The notes: generated by a model not told the origin, from the letters alone. DNA of 64,000 nucleotides from Fonsecaea monophora (GCF_001642475.1 NW_019173932.1:62001-126000), one strand, 5' to 3'; counted from the stretch's first letter, positions 20,385 to 32,250 are shown. Made by a program: numbers and translations.

Positions 20385-22647
20385 AATTGTGACCCTGAGG
20401 TTGGCGTGGTGCACACGGTAGGGTTGGCAGAGGTTCAATTACAATTGATTGAGAAAGCATTGACAGAGGAGATACGTAGCCTCAGCCTCGTCAGCTTCAT
20501 TCAGCCTTGCATCTCCAAATGCCAAGGCCACCATCGCCTTCTCCTTTCCTTCTTCGCATTTGTACCAGATATTCCTCACATCCTGGGCTCGCGCGACCAG
20601 AAAAATTGTGAAGATATGCGTGCTCTCGAAGCGCCGTATGGTCATCCCATGCCGGCCTCAGATTGTCTATTTCGCAGCTGCTCTGTCTCGAACCCCAACA
20701 TCGAGCCCGGTAGGTCGACGGCACCGACGGAACCGCTCTAAGCCAGTGCCCACCGCTACGTTTTATACGTATCTCGCCGGTTCTTTCCACCCCCCCACCC
20801 CCCTTCGCCTATTCGCCGTATTCACCTCTATCGTAATTGTACCGGGCTACCTAGCTTACAGCACGATGAATGTCTCACAACACACTCAAGGCTGATCCGC
20901 TCCTGCGCGACCGTGTATTTGGGCGGACTTTTGAAAAGCTGAAGTCTAGGTGTGAAAGGGGTCTAAAGAGTGTAATTCCAAGATTGATCCCTCAATCGCC
21001 CCGAACCGAGCTTACAGAGACTGTCATCTTCCTCTGAGAGCGCGCCGACGACATCGTTCAGAAGATTGCACTGCAGAATGTCGGATCCGGACATTCAATG
21101 GTGAAAAGGGTATTCGACGTCACTTGATGAAATCAAATAAAGTCTCTACCATGAATTCTCTCCGAGGCGACACGTACTTCCTGCACGGCTCCTTGCCATG
21201 TTGAGAATACTTTGAACGCGCAGTCGCTCCCTCCCATCGGGCTCCTCTCCGTTGGATCTCTGCACAAATCTGATCCCACAAGTGCGCAGCCAAAGAGGAA
21301 AGATTGGCTGGGCAGCATAGTCTTCAAGGTATGCGGCGACAGCTATCGATAGATGTCCCAGCGCTCAATGTTCCCACAAAGCTGGCCCAGAAGCATCGAT
21401 TTTGAACGACGACCAACTTGCCATTGACAGGTCTATCGACCTACAAGCTTTCACTGGGTGGTCGGAAACTTGTATAGCTCTTGGCGCATCAAAGCCTGAA
21501 CCACAGTAAGTGACATGAAGAAAAAGCCAGGTGCAGGAGAAAGAAAAAGGACTTGGAAACGCCGTGGGAGTATGGATGCCGTGTGGGTGTTGGTTCAGTT
21601 GGAAGGCTGCAGAGAAGTCAGGAGCCCGATTACATTGAAGTCTTCGGCATTGACCGACTTACTCACAAATCTCTCGGGACGAAGCTTCCAGCCATCTTCA
21701 CGGCTAACACGGCTAAGACAGACTGCCGGTCGCAGTAGTCACCGCATTTCCAGAATCGGAACAGGAGCGATCTGCCCGCCTGTTGTTTTAGATTTGCTTC
21801 ATCCACATCATCATCACCCAGAGTTAAGTATACAGTGGACACGGTCTACTGTTCCTACAGCAAGAGTGCACTTTTGGGCTGCTTCGACAAGGCTGTCACC
21901 CTGAGACGGATGAAGTCGACAATCCTTCTTGTGATTGGCCGCTTCATGCGGGAAAAACAGCCGGCTGGTCTGTTAGACCGAGTACCTTTCAACTCTTCAA
22001 AGGACAAAGATCCCTTTGAGGGTCCTGCAACCTACCTTCTCTATGTAAGTGGTGAATCATGATAACAGTTGTTGTCTTATCCCAACGCCCAGTACACAAC
22101 ATCTGCAATGCTAACCGCAACCGAGTGGTCTATATCCGCAACTCCAAAAATATCTCCACACAATTGTGGCAAATGGGGGGCCATGAGGGGCACAATGCTT
22201 TGCTCCGCGAGGCAGGAGAACAAAGTCCGAAAGCAACTAGAAGATTGAAGGGTGGTCTCATGGAATGGTTGGACCTTTCTGTGACCATGATAGGCCCGAG
22301 TGAGTCCTGGACAACCCTTTCAGACGTTCCGCGTACCCTTCTGACCCTTCTCCCCATCAATGATAACCGATAAACCCCATAGATTCAGCCTGAGGGCCGA
22401 GGTCTCCGCACGCTCTCGGCCAGATATTCGTGTCAATATCCGCAGGGATACAGTCATCTATCAATCCATCTCCGCGCTCCTCTATTTTAGACGCGGCTGC
22501 CTCTTGCTTCATTTCAATTAACTCTTGTATCGTGGAAAGAAGATCTGTTTTCCAGGGGTCCACGTAAACTAGTTTCTTGGTGACATTTGCGGCTGGATAG
22601 TCTATTCTTTCCTAGTTGCGAGTAAAGCCATCGCGAACTCAGCAGCC
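20385..22647. other. Long intergenic region, possibly with a decayed gene
   Basis: About 2.3 kb between divergent SWP1 and the monooxygenase. A 55-codon frame from ATG at about 20869 (MSHNTLKADPLLRDRVFGRT) runs to TGA and continues open in the same frame for 28 more codons. Further downstream, frames at about 21540-21738 and 21790-22045 have coding-like composition, and the second ends at a good donor (GTAAGTGG at 22045). No continuous gene can be assembled with confidence. It may be a pseudogene or an unrecognised multi-exon gene. Confidence 0.3.
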
Positions 22648-24901
22648 ATGCCGATAAAGCGAGATATCGGCCACACAACACCCGCGGTCAATGGGTCAGA
22701 TGGACCGGCCGGAGACGAAGTGATTCAGAATGGGAACCATGTCAATGGCACCGATGAGATACTGGATATGGTCATCGTGGGTGCTGGATTCGCGGGAATC
22801 TATCTGCTGCATCAACTGAGAAAACTGGGCTTCAAGGCCAAAATCGTCGAGGTATTTGCCTTCGTGATCCGGGCTCTGACCAGGAGCCATGCCCATTGAT
22901 AATATACATTTGCTAACGTGGAGATTCGCAAGGCTGGATCCGACCTTGGCGGTATCTGGTACTGGAACCGATATCCAGGCGCCCGAGTGGACAGTCAGTA
23001 TCCGGTCTACGCGTTGTCCATTCCCGAAGTATACCGCGACTGGACTTGGTCATCGCATTATCCCGACCACGCCGAGCTGCGAGAATACTTTCAACACGTT
23101 GAAAACTGCCTTCACGTCAAGAAGGACTGCGTCTTCAATACCAAAGTCACCGAGGCTGTGTGGGACGACGAGACTTGCCTGTGGACGATCCGATGTGAGA
23201 ACGGCCTGACGTTCCGGACCAAATACTGGACGGCATGTACCGGTTTCGCGGCGAAACGGTACTTTCCTGACTGGGAGGGCCTGGAGGATTTCAAGGGTGT
23301 GATCCATCATTCCAGTTTCTGGCCCAAGGAGGGCGTCGACGTGAAGGGGAAGCGCGTGGCTGTGATTGGGACCGGCGCCACGGGCGTGCAAATCACACAA
23401 GAGGTTCGTCATTGTTGCCAACCTGCCTACAATACATTCCCGGACCCCAACCCGCTCCAAGATATCACTGGCGATACTCTCTGGGAGGCGACATTGAGAA
23501 TGAAGCTGACATATACTTGTACATAGTGGGCAAGAGAAATCGGCGAAGACGGACACTTGGAAATGTTTCAGCGGACCCCGAATCTAGCGTGCCCGATGAA
23601 TCAGGTGTACCTGACCAAGGAAGAACAAGCCAAGGTCGTCGAGGAGCTGGCGGGGAGATTTGCTGAGCGCAACAACTACTACAATGGCTTTCTCTATCAA
23701 TGGCGCGACAACTTGACTTTCGACCATTCAAAGGAGGAAAGAATGGAATTCTATCAGATGTTGTGGAAGATGGTGAGACCGCTCAAATTTCTTGCCTTTC
23801 CTCCTGCTCCGCAACGGGCATTCTCTTGACTGAAGACGAGAGGTGATGCTAATTGATTCTTTTCGCTTCACGGCTAGGGCGGTTTCCGTTTCCTCATGAA
23901 CAATTACTATGACATGACTCGCGACCCGAAGGCCAACCAGGAGGCGTACGAATTCTGGCGAGATCGTGTACGAGAGCGAGTTCGCGATCCGAGAAAGCAG
24001 GAGCTGCTTGCGCCGTGGGAACGCCCTCATCTCTTTGGCGGAAAACGCCTTTCCCTCGAGCAGGACTTTTATGACCACTTCAATAAAGTAAGAACTCTGG
24101 TGGCGTGCATGAAGCTACCCTCCTATTTTCACATGTGCCTCCAAGTGTGAGGTTATTCAATGGCTGTTCACGGTCGATGCTGACTTCTGTCCCTTTTGCG
24201 TTAGCCCAACGTCGACGTGGTCGATGTTCGAAACAATCCTATTAAAAAATTCGTCGCCGACGGCATCATCCAGGAGGACGGGACGTTCCATAAACTCGAC
24301 ATCATCGCCCTAGCGACGGGCTTCGACTCCATCACTGGTGGACTCAAGGACATGAAGATCTCAGGTGTCAACGGCGAAATCCTAACGGATAAATGGGCCA
24401 AAGGCACCTGGACATACTTGGGCATTTCAACTGCCCATTTCCCCAATTTCTTTTTGTAGGTGAACCTGTGAAGAGTTCGACAGAGCTGCTTTGCTCAGCC
24501 GCCTGCTTCAACGTTGTCTCCGTTCAGTGCCTCGAAAGGACCAACATGACTGACAATTTTGACTTCTTAGTACATACGGCCCGCAAGCCCCAACGGCCTT
24601 CTCGAACGGACCCTCGTGCATCGAGATCCAAGGAGACTGGATCGCGTCGGTCCTCGCAGACATGCGCGAGCGAGGCCTCAAGAAGATTGACCCCGAGCGG
24701 ACCGCCGAGGAAGACTGGAGAAAACTGGTCTTTGAGCTGATCAGCGACACGCCCCGAGGGAAGGTCGACTCGTGGTACAACGGGGCCAATATCCCGGGCA
24801 AACCGCGCGAGCATTTGAACTACGCTGGGGGCATTCCACGGTACAAGAAGACGCTCGAGCAGGTTAGAAAAGACGGATATACTGGGTTTACCCTTGCATG
24901 A
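22648..24901 (+). CDS. Baeyer-Villiger monooxygenase (flavin-binding, CHMO-like)
   Basis: Six exons: 22648-22851, 22933-23403, 23527-23772, 23878-24087, 24205-24455 and 24571-24901, all phase-consistent, giving 570 residues. The FAD-binding Rossmann motif is VGAGFAG (44-50), followed by EAGSDLGGIWYWNRYPGARV. The Baeyer-Villiger fingerprint FxGxxxHxxxWP is intact as FKGVIHHSSFWP (188-199), and the NADPH Rossmann motif is VIGTGATG (near 213-220). ATGFDSITGG is the conserved late motif. The enzyme would insert oxygen next to a ketone to give an ester or lactone, using NADPH and O2. The second exon could start nine bases earlier, but the chosen acceptor restores the conserved E-AGSDLGG. Neighbouring hydrolases and dehydrogenases suggest a degradative or biosynthetic module. 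Confidence 0.92.
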
Positions 24902-25452
24902 AGACTCGAGAGATCAGTTGCAATTGTGATTTACTATTAAGATTTAAGTACTGTTGATTTTTCTCTGTCCCCTGCGAAGAATGAATAGGAGATAGATTGA
25001 TTGGGCTGTATTCAAGTCTCAAGATATCTTGCTCGTATAGCTAGCTGTATGGTGCGTAAACATACATATGTAGGTTGTGGATGCCAACGATAAATTCATG
25101 TCACGCAGATCCATTCACGGCAGCGCTGGCTCTCAAGGACTGGAGACCTCATTCCAAAAAGAGACAATCTCTTTCTTCCCATTTCCCGGTTCGCGGACTG
25201 GAGACGCATTTTGTTGTATGGACCACCGCTGTTTGGCCGGGAAACACATTGTCAAGGCTAAAGCAGCAAAGGCATTCAATAGAGCATGCGCACATATCTG
25301 TCGCCACATGTGGTCCCCCACCAACGCCATGACCAAGCAAGTGATCAAGAGCTACCTCCTCTCCCCTTCAGCACAAATACCGCTGCTTCAGGGGTTTCGA
25401 CGACGACCGGGTCTATGACAAAAAGGGGATCTCAAATGCGCACGACGTCCGA
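24902..25452. other. Convergent intergenic region
   Basis: About 550 bases between the 3' ends of the monooxygenase and the amidotransferase-like gene; overlapping frames on both strands, none credible. Confidence 0.4.
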
Positions 25453-26501
25453 CTAAGGCTTGGACCCCTGGAGCAAGAACTCCATGACCACTTCCTCCAT
25501 CAGCGCGGCGTCGTCGTCCTTGTCCGTCAGACGGAGATACTCCCTCGTCTCCTCGACGGGCCAGTCGCTGCCCACGATCTCGCGAATGCACGCGCCGTTG
25601 ACCTCGCGATCAAACTCCGGGTGGGCCTGCAGCGTCAGGACCCGGTTGGGCACGTACATGCCCTGCATGCCGCAGAGGGCCGTGGCGCCGACCTCGACGC
25701 ACTCCGCGGGTAGCCGCCCGGGCTGGGTCACGACGACCGTGTCCTGGTGCGACAGCTGGAGCTGGATCGCGCCCGACGACCGAGACAAGGACTTGAGCTG
25801 GCGCGGGAAGCAGCTCGCGAAGTCGGGGTTGATGGCGATCTCGTACACGCCCAGTTCCCAGCCTCGTGGGTTCTTGATGACGTGCAGCCCGCCCGTGTGG
25901 GCGAACAGAGACTGGTTGATGATCTGGTGGCCGAAGCAGGTGCCGAAGATCTTCACCTTGGGGTGGTGCTGGTACGTGTCTGCCACAAGTGTCAATTCAG
26001 TTCTTGGTTCTGACTCTGCAAAATTGGACGAGGGCGGAGGAGAATGGATTCCAGGAATAGGACGGGCCAGCGAAGCGTGTTTCGATGGACGTATTCCCCC
26101 CCCCCCCCTGCTGACCCCCCCTTTCAGACTGGCTTTCTCAATCACTCACGCTGCAAGAATCCCCCCAGCTTCTTCACCCACTCGATATCCTCATACGCCC
26201 CGGCCGAACTCCCCGTGACGACCAACGCATCGAGCCCCTCCAGCGCCTCCGCGTCCGGCAACTGACCGGCCGTCGCGTTATACGGCGTCGTCCTCACCTT
26301 GATCTGCCCTTCCAGTGCGGGCGATACCTCGTCGCCGTGCCTAGCTCTCTCCAAGAGCCGTTTCGCGCCCCGGTCGAAGAAATTCTGGAAGATCTGGTCG
26401 AACGGGCCGCGGAGGCGGGAGACCGGCGGGGGCAGGACCTCGCAGATCAGGATGGCGAGGTGGAGCGTGAGCGTCTCGGTCGAGGTGGGGAGGGAGTGCA
26501 T
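25453..26501 (-). CDS. Class-I glutamine amidotransferase-like protein
   Basis: Two exons, 26150-26501 and 25453-25979, with a 170-base intron; 292 residues. The GATase1 fold is evident: LVVTGSSAGAYEDIEWVKKL in exon 1, the nucleophile elbow KIFGTCFGHQIINQS at the start of exon 2, and the His-Glu pair in LQAHPEFD. The Cys-His-Glu triad is complete. Fungal members of this stand-alone group resemble the amidotransferase part of GMP synthase but have no synthase domain; some act on gamma-glutamyl compounds or accompany secondary metabolism clusters. The substrate is unknown. The intron contains a run of 13 C. The gene is convergent with the monooxygenase. Confidence 0.85.
26096..26108. repeat. 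Poly-C run in intron
   Basis: Thirteen consecutive C on the plus strand inside the intron of the amidotransferase-like gene; such runs are prone to sequencing and replication slippage. Confidence 0.8.
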
Positions 26502-27136
26502 GGTTTGTTCTTTCTTTCTTTCTTCCTCTTCAAGCCCTGATGGACTATGTATAAGGCAATGAATTGGTTGTTTATGTTGGTGTCGCTCAAGAGTGTTCTG
26601 TGCCTGACGGGTTCTCGAAATAGAGAAGAGAACAAATGTCCGACAACGACGATGGAGTGATCGAATGCTCTATTCAGATCTCATCCCTCAGTCATGGAGA
26701 TATATATCTCTTCTATCTATCCGCCCAACAACAGAGTCATCAACCACGCCCTCCCAGTGTGCTTGATAAGAGATATACGACAAAGTATCCACTCTGACTC
26801 TCCCGAAAATGGGCATCCGTCGTCATGATCCACCAATCACCGCTCGAGAACTCCCCTTCCTAAACGGGGTGTTTCTTGAGTTTCTGGCCTTCTCCTGGTC
26901 GATGAGGATAACTCGTACCGCAGTACATATTGCTTACTCCTTGGGACTTCATGAGGAATGTGATAGCTTATCATGTCCCATGAACGGTTGGGAGAGATGT
27001 GATGTATTATTTATACACTGACCAGGTAGGTTTCCAGCCACTGGTCCGAATGAGCTGCGAGTTTGATTTGCTCTGCGCCGTAATGTTACATGAGCCACTT
27101 ACTCTACCTCGTAAGTTCAGGAGCTCGACAGTCTTA
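26502..27136. promoter_or_regulatory. Promoter of the amidotransferase gene and 3' flank of the hydrolase
   Basis: About 635 bases. It includes a T/C-rich tract at 26511-26540 next to the amidotransferase start and the transcription-factor relic described separately. Confidence 0.4.
26809..27021 (+). pseudogene. Relic of a fungal-specific transcription factor domain
   Basis: A 70-codon frame starting at ATG carries the segment TRTAVHIAYSLGLHEECDSL. This resembles the middle of the fungal transcription factor domain found in Zn2Cys6 regulators (consensus of the type A-x-R-x-A-x-x-LGLH-x-D). The frame stops soon afterwards, and no zinc cluster, upstream exon or continuation is visible. It is best read as a fragment left by a deleted regulator gene. 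A short functional gene is unlikely. The call rests on one motif. Confidence 0.35.
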
Positions 27137-28160
27137 TCAAATGCTCTTGACTAGTTCTCCGAGGAACTCTTCGCGGCGGTTGAAGAACAGGCTCGCGTGC
27201 GTCTCGTCCTCGACTCGAAGGGCTGCCTGTCCGCCTAATCGCTGAGCTATCGTTTCCCCGTGGTACTGCGGCACGTTGACGTCCATCTTCGCATACCACA
27301 GCTGCACGGGCAGGTCGGGACGGATATCTTCGATGCGAAACCCGAGGGGCGAGCTGAGCAGACGGCCGTCCTGGAGGGTGGTGTCGTAGCCCTGGGCGAA
27401 GGTGGCTCGCGACGTGCGCATGAACCGCCCGGCATTGACTGGGTCTTTCATGACCTCGTGGTCTTTCTGCTCGGCCGGCGTCTTGGGCGGCGCGGCAAAT
27501 TCCTTCATGTGGCGCGCTAGGCGCTCCTCGTCGCTGAGGTCCATGCGGCCCATCGTCTGCGTCTGCCAGAACCACCGGTTGATGAAGTAGGGCGTGTACC
27601 GGTACCCGAAGGTGAAGCCGATCCAGTTCAACCACCGCGCGCCTTTCATGCCGATCTCGTACACGGGGCCCAGGCCGCAGACGATCGAGACGCACTTGAG
27701 CTTGTCGCGGGGCATGGCGTAGGCGCAGGCGAGGGCGTATGGTCCGCCGCCAGAGACTCCCTATGTCAGTCAGCATCAACACTCGGTCATAAATCATCTT
27801 GGTTTTTCTAGTCTCGCCTCCAAGTTCAAGCTCTCTCGGGAGAGATCGCGTACGTACCAGGACACCATACTTGTCCAGCTTCAGATGATCTGCCAGCCGT
27901 TCGAGATCTTTGGGGTGGTCGAGGAGTGTTCTGCCCGGCTGTGGTGAGCTCAATCCAATCCCCGGCCTGTCCGCGCAGATGATGCGGGCTCCTAGTTTCA
28001 AACCCAGATCGTGCAGATGGGCGCCTTCCAGGCGCGATCCGGGGTGGCCGTGCAGGAAAAAGATGGCACGTCCTGTCGGGGAGCCGAACTGTACGTATCC
28101 CAGTTTTCGCCCGTCTGGGAGGACAAGAGTGTCGGAGTTGTCGATGTCCATGTCACCCAT
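27137..28160 (-). CDS. Alpha/beta hydrolase (epoxide hydrolase/esterase-like)
   Basis: Two exons, 27858-28160 and 27137-27760, joined in phase 0 across a 97-base intron; 308 residues. The fold elements are FFLHGHPGSRLEG (oxyanion HG), ICADRPGIGLSSP, the nucleophile elbow GVSGGGPYALA at the start of exon 2, the acid in LWYAKMDVNVP and the His in VEDETHASLFF. All three triad residues are therefore present. Typical small cytosolic serine hydrolase of fungi with no signal peptide. The substrate is unknown; the position a few kilobases from a Baeyer-Villiger monooxygenase is compatible with cleavage of the ester that enzyme makes. A second ATG lies three codons downstream of the chosen start. Confidence 0.87.
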
Positions 28161-30426
28161 GGTGGTGGTCTGTGATATTGGTGTAGATGTGTCGAGAGCG
28201 CGGACCTCGACTATTGACTGTGTTATACCTTGTCAAGCAAGACGTGCTCAAGCGACGATGTTGGCGTGTTACATGTGCATATCATATATGATGTACGAGG
28301 TAGGGCTATTACAAAGCGTTCCCGTGCCTGATACTTTGGACCACGGACTCTGCATTGGGAGAGCCATAGCCACGGGGTCAGAGAGAGACATAGAAAGCCT
28401 CGGTCGGTTGCGGCCTGGAGCTCCGATAGAACCCGTGAGTGACTCAGAGGGAAATAGGCGAGCACAACCGAGTACGAGGGGACGAGTTTACGAGTAGGTC
28501 TTTGTTTGGTCTCTATGCTTTTATCCTTCAAGGCATTTTGCCTGTGTGTTTCAAGTATCTCGTAGGTAGGTTGGTAGGTTATGCGAAAGAACCCGGCTTG
28601 GTAGGGGACTTTCGGGTGGTAATCACTCCAAACACATTCCTCGTGCCTTCAAGTTGCACTTTGTACTTCTGTGGGGTAGAGATTGATCTTCATCCCTAGC
28701 AGGGTTGACTGTCGCCTGAGACTAAAGCCTAGATGGGCCACTGAGACGTGAAGTCGAGGTCACCAGGCACATGAGGCCAGCCACTTGGGGGGCCTTTAGC
28801 GAACTCGGGCGGCCGCTCGCTAAGGTTTGGTGCGCCACATTAGACTCGACTAGGCGTTCTAGGGGCCAGTCACAGTTAAAATCCCCCGGAGACACCCGCA
28901 AATCCACAAGCCACTTAGGTACCCTGGATTCCTAGGCAGGCATGCACATTACTTCAGTACTGACTAGGCGTGCAAGGCCATCAAGGCTTGGCTGCGCATC
29001 CTTCGACCAAATCATCACCAGCACCTCCTCGTTACTCCTGCATCCATCGACTGCCAACCGACGTAGAACCGAGACAATGTCAAACGTCTTCAACACCGCA
29101 TCTGATCAGGCATCACAGTGCACAGCAATACCAGCTACAACCTGGTCTTTTCCCCGGCTAAATTCATTTGATGTCACGCTCGGCGCAATCCTCGGTCGTG
29201 GGAGCCTCCGCCAAGGTGATGTGTCGATGAACATGTACCACGACATGTTACAACAGGTCGAGATGACACCGAGCACCGGTGGGTATGCGACTTTGAGGTC
29301 TTGACTAAGACATGACGCTGGTCCGACAACCGGGTTCTTGACAATGTGCGCACACTTTGACCGCTCAATCAAAGCCTGTGTGTGGGAGAGGCTGAAGTCA
29401 GCAAAATGTTTATGTCCATCACTAAAGTGAGGTAGGCAATCAGATCTGAAGCTGAAGCCTTGTGCGCCGACAAGAAATAAACTAGCCCGATTCTCATCGA
29501 TTCTTGTGGTTTTTCCCTCTTCCGCGCGACTCGGTCTTCTTCAGTCAACAGCCTCGCTGGAACATTCAGAAGCTGGAACGTGCATAGAGGGGTCAGAATG
29601 GACAATCCATGGCCATCTCACATGTTTCAACAGAGACAGGCAATATCTCATTCGGACACGGTAGGCGCAGAGCTAGCACTGATCAAGTTCGAGCAGCGGC
29701 GGACGTGGAGCCACCGAAGTCATTTTGGCTATTGGCTTTACAGACTGACGAAGACGTCCAGTAATGAGAGATACACATGGATACACGTTTGAATCAATAA
29801 CAAGTCCTGATGGACCAACTGCGGCCGCAACGAACCGCATCCTGCGGCGGTCTAGTGCAGGGCCTGCGGTATAGAAGGAACACTGACAGATCAGACGGAT
29901 ACAACCGTTGGCTCAACTCCCGTTTTCCAGACCAAGCAAAGAGTGTTGAGCAGCATTTTGACGCGTCCTTGGATTTGATATGGATGCTGTTCTCCGTACC
30001 CCGTCAGCTGTGGGGTGTTTCCACAACAAAGACCCCCGTGGGGACCCAACCAATGCTACGCACAACTGTACGAGCGATCCTTCTGGATCCCTCAAAACCT
30101 TACTTTCGCAGATGTTTCCTCCTCAAGAGACAGTCTGGTGATGGGAGACGTATTCGGTACATGGCTTCATTCCTAATCGAAAACGGAGGAGTCGGTTGAA
30201 TTTAGGCAAAAACTGAGTGTGTAATTCTTGGGAGAATTCCCTCGAGCAAAGGGCGACAGAGTCAAAGAAATGAGAAGGAAAGAGAGGGAGAATAAAGTAT
30301 AAAGATGGCTTGATATCTTCAGGAAACTCATCATTTTCACCACAAATAACAATCATCATCGAATCTCAACTTCCTCCGACTTGATCAAAACATCCAGCAG
30401 CAAAAGCCGCCAACACTCCTCTGAAA
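28161..30426. other. Long intergenic region
   Basis: About 2.3 kb. Frames at 28942-29304 and 29810-30199 lack conserved motifs. The last 150 bases form the promoter of the secreted peptide gene, with a TATA-like word. Confidence 0.4.
30294..30304 (+). promoter_or_regulatory. TATA-like box of the secreted peptide gene
   Basis: AAGTATAAAGA lies about 125 bases upstream of the ATG at 30427, with a CA-rich stretch between them typical of fungal 5' leaders. Confidence 0.4.
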
Positions 30427-30758
30427 ATGCAGGTCAAAACCATTCTCCTCGCCCTCATCCCCCTCATGGGTCTCGTCGCCGCAAACCCCATCGCCGCTCC
30501 TGAACCAGCTCCCGCTGCTGTCGCGGCTGGTGCCGAACTCCTCAAACGCTCCGTCTGCTCTGGTTGGTGCGGTGGTGGTACCGTATGTGTCCTGTCTTCT
30601 TTGCTTGTGTTATCCCTTTCGACTTCTCTCCCTTCCAGCAGCGTATACAACATGAGCCGAAAGATATTCGTGAAGTGACTGACCTTGTCCTCTAAAATGG
30701 ATAGTGCTTCTGGACTTGCCCGGGAGAGTGCGGCGTCGCTGCCGGCTCGTGCAAATAG
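30427..30758 (+). CDS. Kex2-processed six-cysteine secreted peptide precursor
   Basis: Two exons, 30427-30582 and 30705-30758, with a 122-base intron (GTATGT donor, CTGAC branch-like site, TAG acceptor), phase 0; 69 residues. A signal peptide covers about residues 1-19 (MQVKTILLALIPLMGLVAA). An Ala/Pro-rich propeptide follows and ends with a dibasic KR at 40-41, a Kex2 site. The mature peptide would be residues 42-69, 28 residues with six cysteines spaced C-x3-C-x4-C-x3-C-x3-C-x6-C. The last four cysteines lie in the second exon and would be missed without the intron. The design resembles small disulfide-rich effectors, antimicrobial peptides or signalling peptides, but I recognise no named family. 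It is unlike its larger enzyme neighbours. Confidence 0.78.
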
Positions 30759-31304
30759 TGACGTACACGAAAGCATCGAACGCCATGATTGGAACCCTGC
30801 GAGTGACTGAGGTACATGGATAGAAATGCTCTGATGGGCAGGGTGTGGGAGAGACGAGCTGGTTCCAGAGAAGGGGTATGAGGCGATGCATATCGGTTTA
30901 GACAAGAAACATGTGCTGGTTCTCGCTCCGGACTGATACGTCGGTAGAGAGAGGAGGTAGAGGCTAGGGGGAGATAGAAAACAGGACATTCCTTGATGCA
31001 TTCCTTCGTGTTCGTGTTATAGAATCGTGATGTCTTTGCTATCCAGGCGGTTTTGAGTGCCTCGCTTTCCCCTGGTCGCACCTCATCTTGCAGAGAGCCA
31101 TGTGCGAGATTGTACTGACCGATTGACTGACTGACCGCCCTCAATCCTGCCTTACCCCTTGAACCTGATTCATCATTCATGCGACCTTGACCTTGACATT
31201 TGACGTGGTGAAGTGGTGCACCCACACCAGATGCCCAGGTATCTATCTACCCTAGACACCTTGATACCTAAGACCCAAGGTACCTAACATACGTAGGTAG
31301 ACAT
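30759..31304. other. Convergent intergenic region
   Basis: About 545 bases between the 3' ends of the peptide gene and the Gln-rich gene; several CTAGGTACC-type words near 31240-31310. Confidence 0.4.
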
Positions 31305-31713
31305 TTAGAACCTCTTCTCGAGATTCCCGACCTCGGTATCAATGACACCGTCGATCGCACCATCCAAGGACGAGGGAACCCCCTCACTGGTCAGGAACTG
31401 GTTGACTTCTACACACACAACCACCGGTGTATATAAAATCAGCCCTTGTGTCTCTCTCTCTTGATACAATCTCGACGTGTGTGTGTGTCGGAGGTGGATA
31501 CCTACCTTGGTTGATGTACGAATTCCCGGCGTTTTGCTCGATGCTCTTCATCAAGCCGCCGCCGGCTTGGCCGTTTTGTTGGCCTTGTTGGCCTTGCTGT
31601 TGCTGCTGCTGCTGCTGAGGCTGAGATGACTGGTTGTTCTGGCTCTGGTCGTCTGCTTGGTTTCCCATTTGACTTTCGAGGAATTGCTCGCCTTGTTTGA
31701 GGAGGTTGTCCAT
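31305..31713 (-). CDS. Small glutamine-rich protein, unknown function
   Basis: Two exons, 31506-31713 and 31305-31408, with a 97-base intron (GTAGGT...TGTGTAG); 103 residues. The N-terminus MDNLLKQGEQFLESQMGNQ is amphipathic and is followed by a poly-Gln/Gln-Gly tract encoded by CAG/CAA repeats (about residues 33-50). The second exon encodes a conserved-looking C-terminus (VNQFLTSEGVPSSLDGAIDG, ending EKRF). No signal peptide or membrane segment. Small soluble proteins of this layout occur in many filamentous fungi without assigned function. I infer a real gene because the intron restores a continuous frame to a stop. The polyQ length may vary. Confidence 0.62.
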
Positions 31714-31887
31714 GGTCGTTGTTGTTGTCGTTGTGGATATCGGTATCGGTGTCGGTCTTGTTCAGTTGAATAAAAGGATGTGTTAGAGAGACAGTTGACC
31801 TGACTTTGAGAAAGATAAACCAAATATTGGGCGAGGGAATGATAGCATTTATACCTTTTGGCAAGGGCATCGAACCAGCTTCAATTT

Positions 31888-31916
31888 CAGCTCCAGCTCC
31901 AGCTCCAGCTCCAGCT
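31888..31916. repeat. (CTCCAG)n hexanucleotide repeat
   Basis: Four to five near-perfect CTCCAG units upstream of the Gln-rich gene. Confidence 0.75.
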
Positions 31917-32233
31917 ACTCGTACAACTAAAGCGACACCCGAGACGCCTTTTTCCCACACATCTTAGGTACTCCTACCCATCGGCAATGCCGCACCCTAC
32001 TTTGACTAGCCTTATCACACTGCCACTCGCACTTGTCCCCCGATTTCCTCGCGCGATGACGTGGCCCTCTTCGATCTCTGGTTCTGAGTGGTTTCCCGTT
32101 CCTGCATGGCGCGAACAAACACACAAGCACCCCCAAGCAATCGCTTGTGCAAGGCTTAGATTCTTACCGAGAGGATTTTATTCGCCAATGATAAAAGCGT
32201 GGTGATTGCTTTTTCCAAATAAGCATTGCGCTT

Positions 32234-32250
32234 CCCCCCCCCCCCCCCCC
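32234..32250. repeat. Poly-C run
   Basis: Seventeen consecutive C on the plus strand. Confidence 0.85.

Noticed and set aside
31502..31960. 152-codon frame upstream of and overlapping the Gln-rich gene
   Set aside because: It reads the Gln tract in another frame and the rest is low complexity from the CTCCAG repeat.
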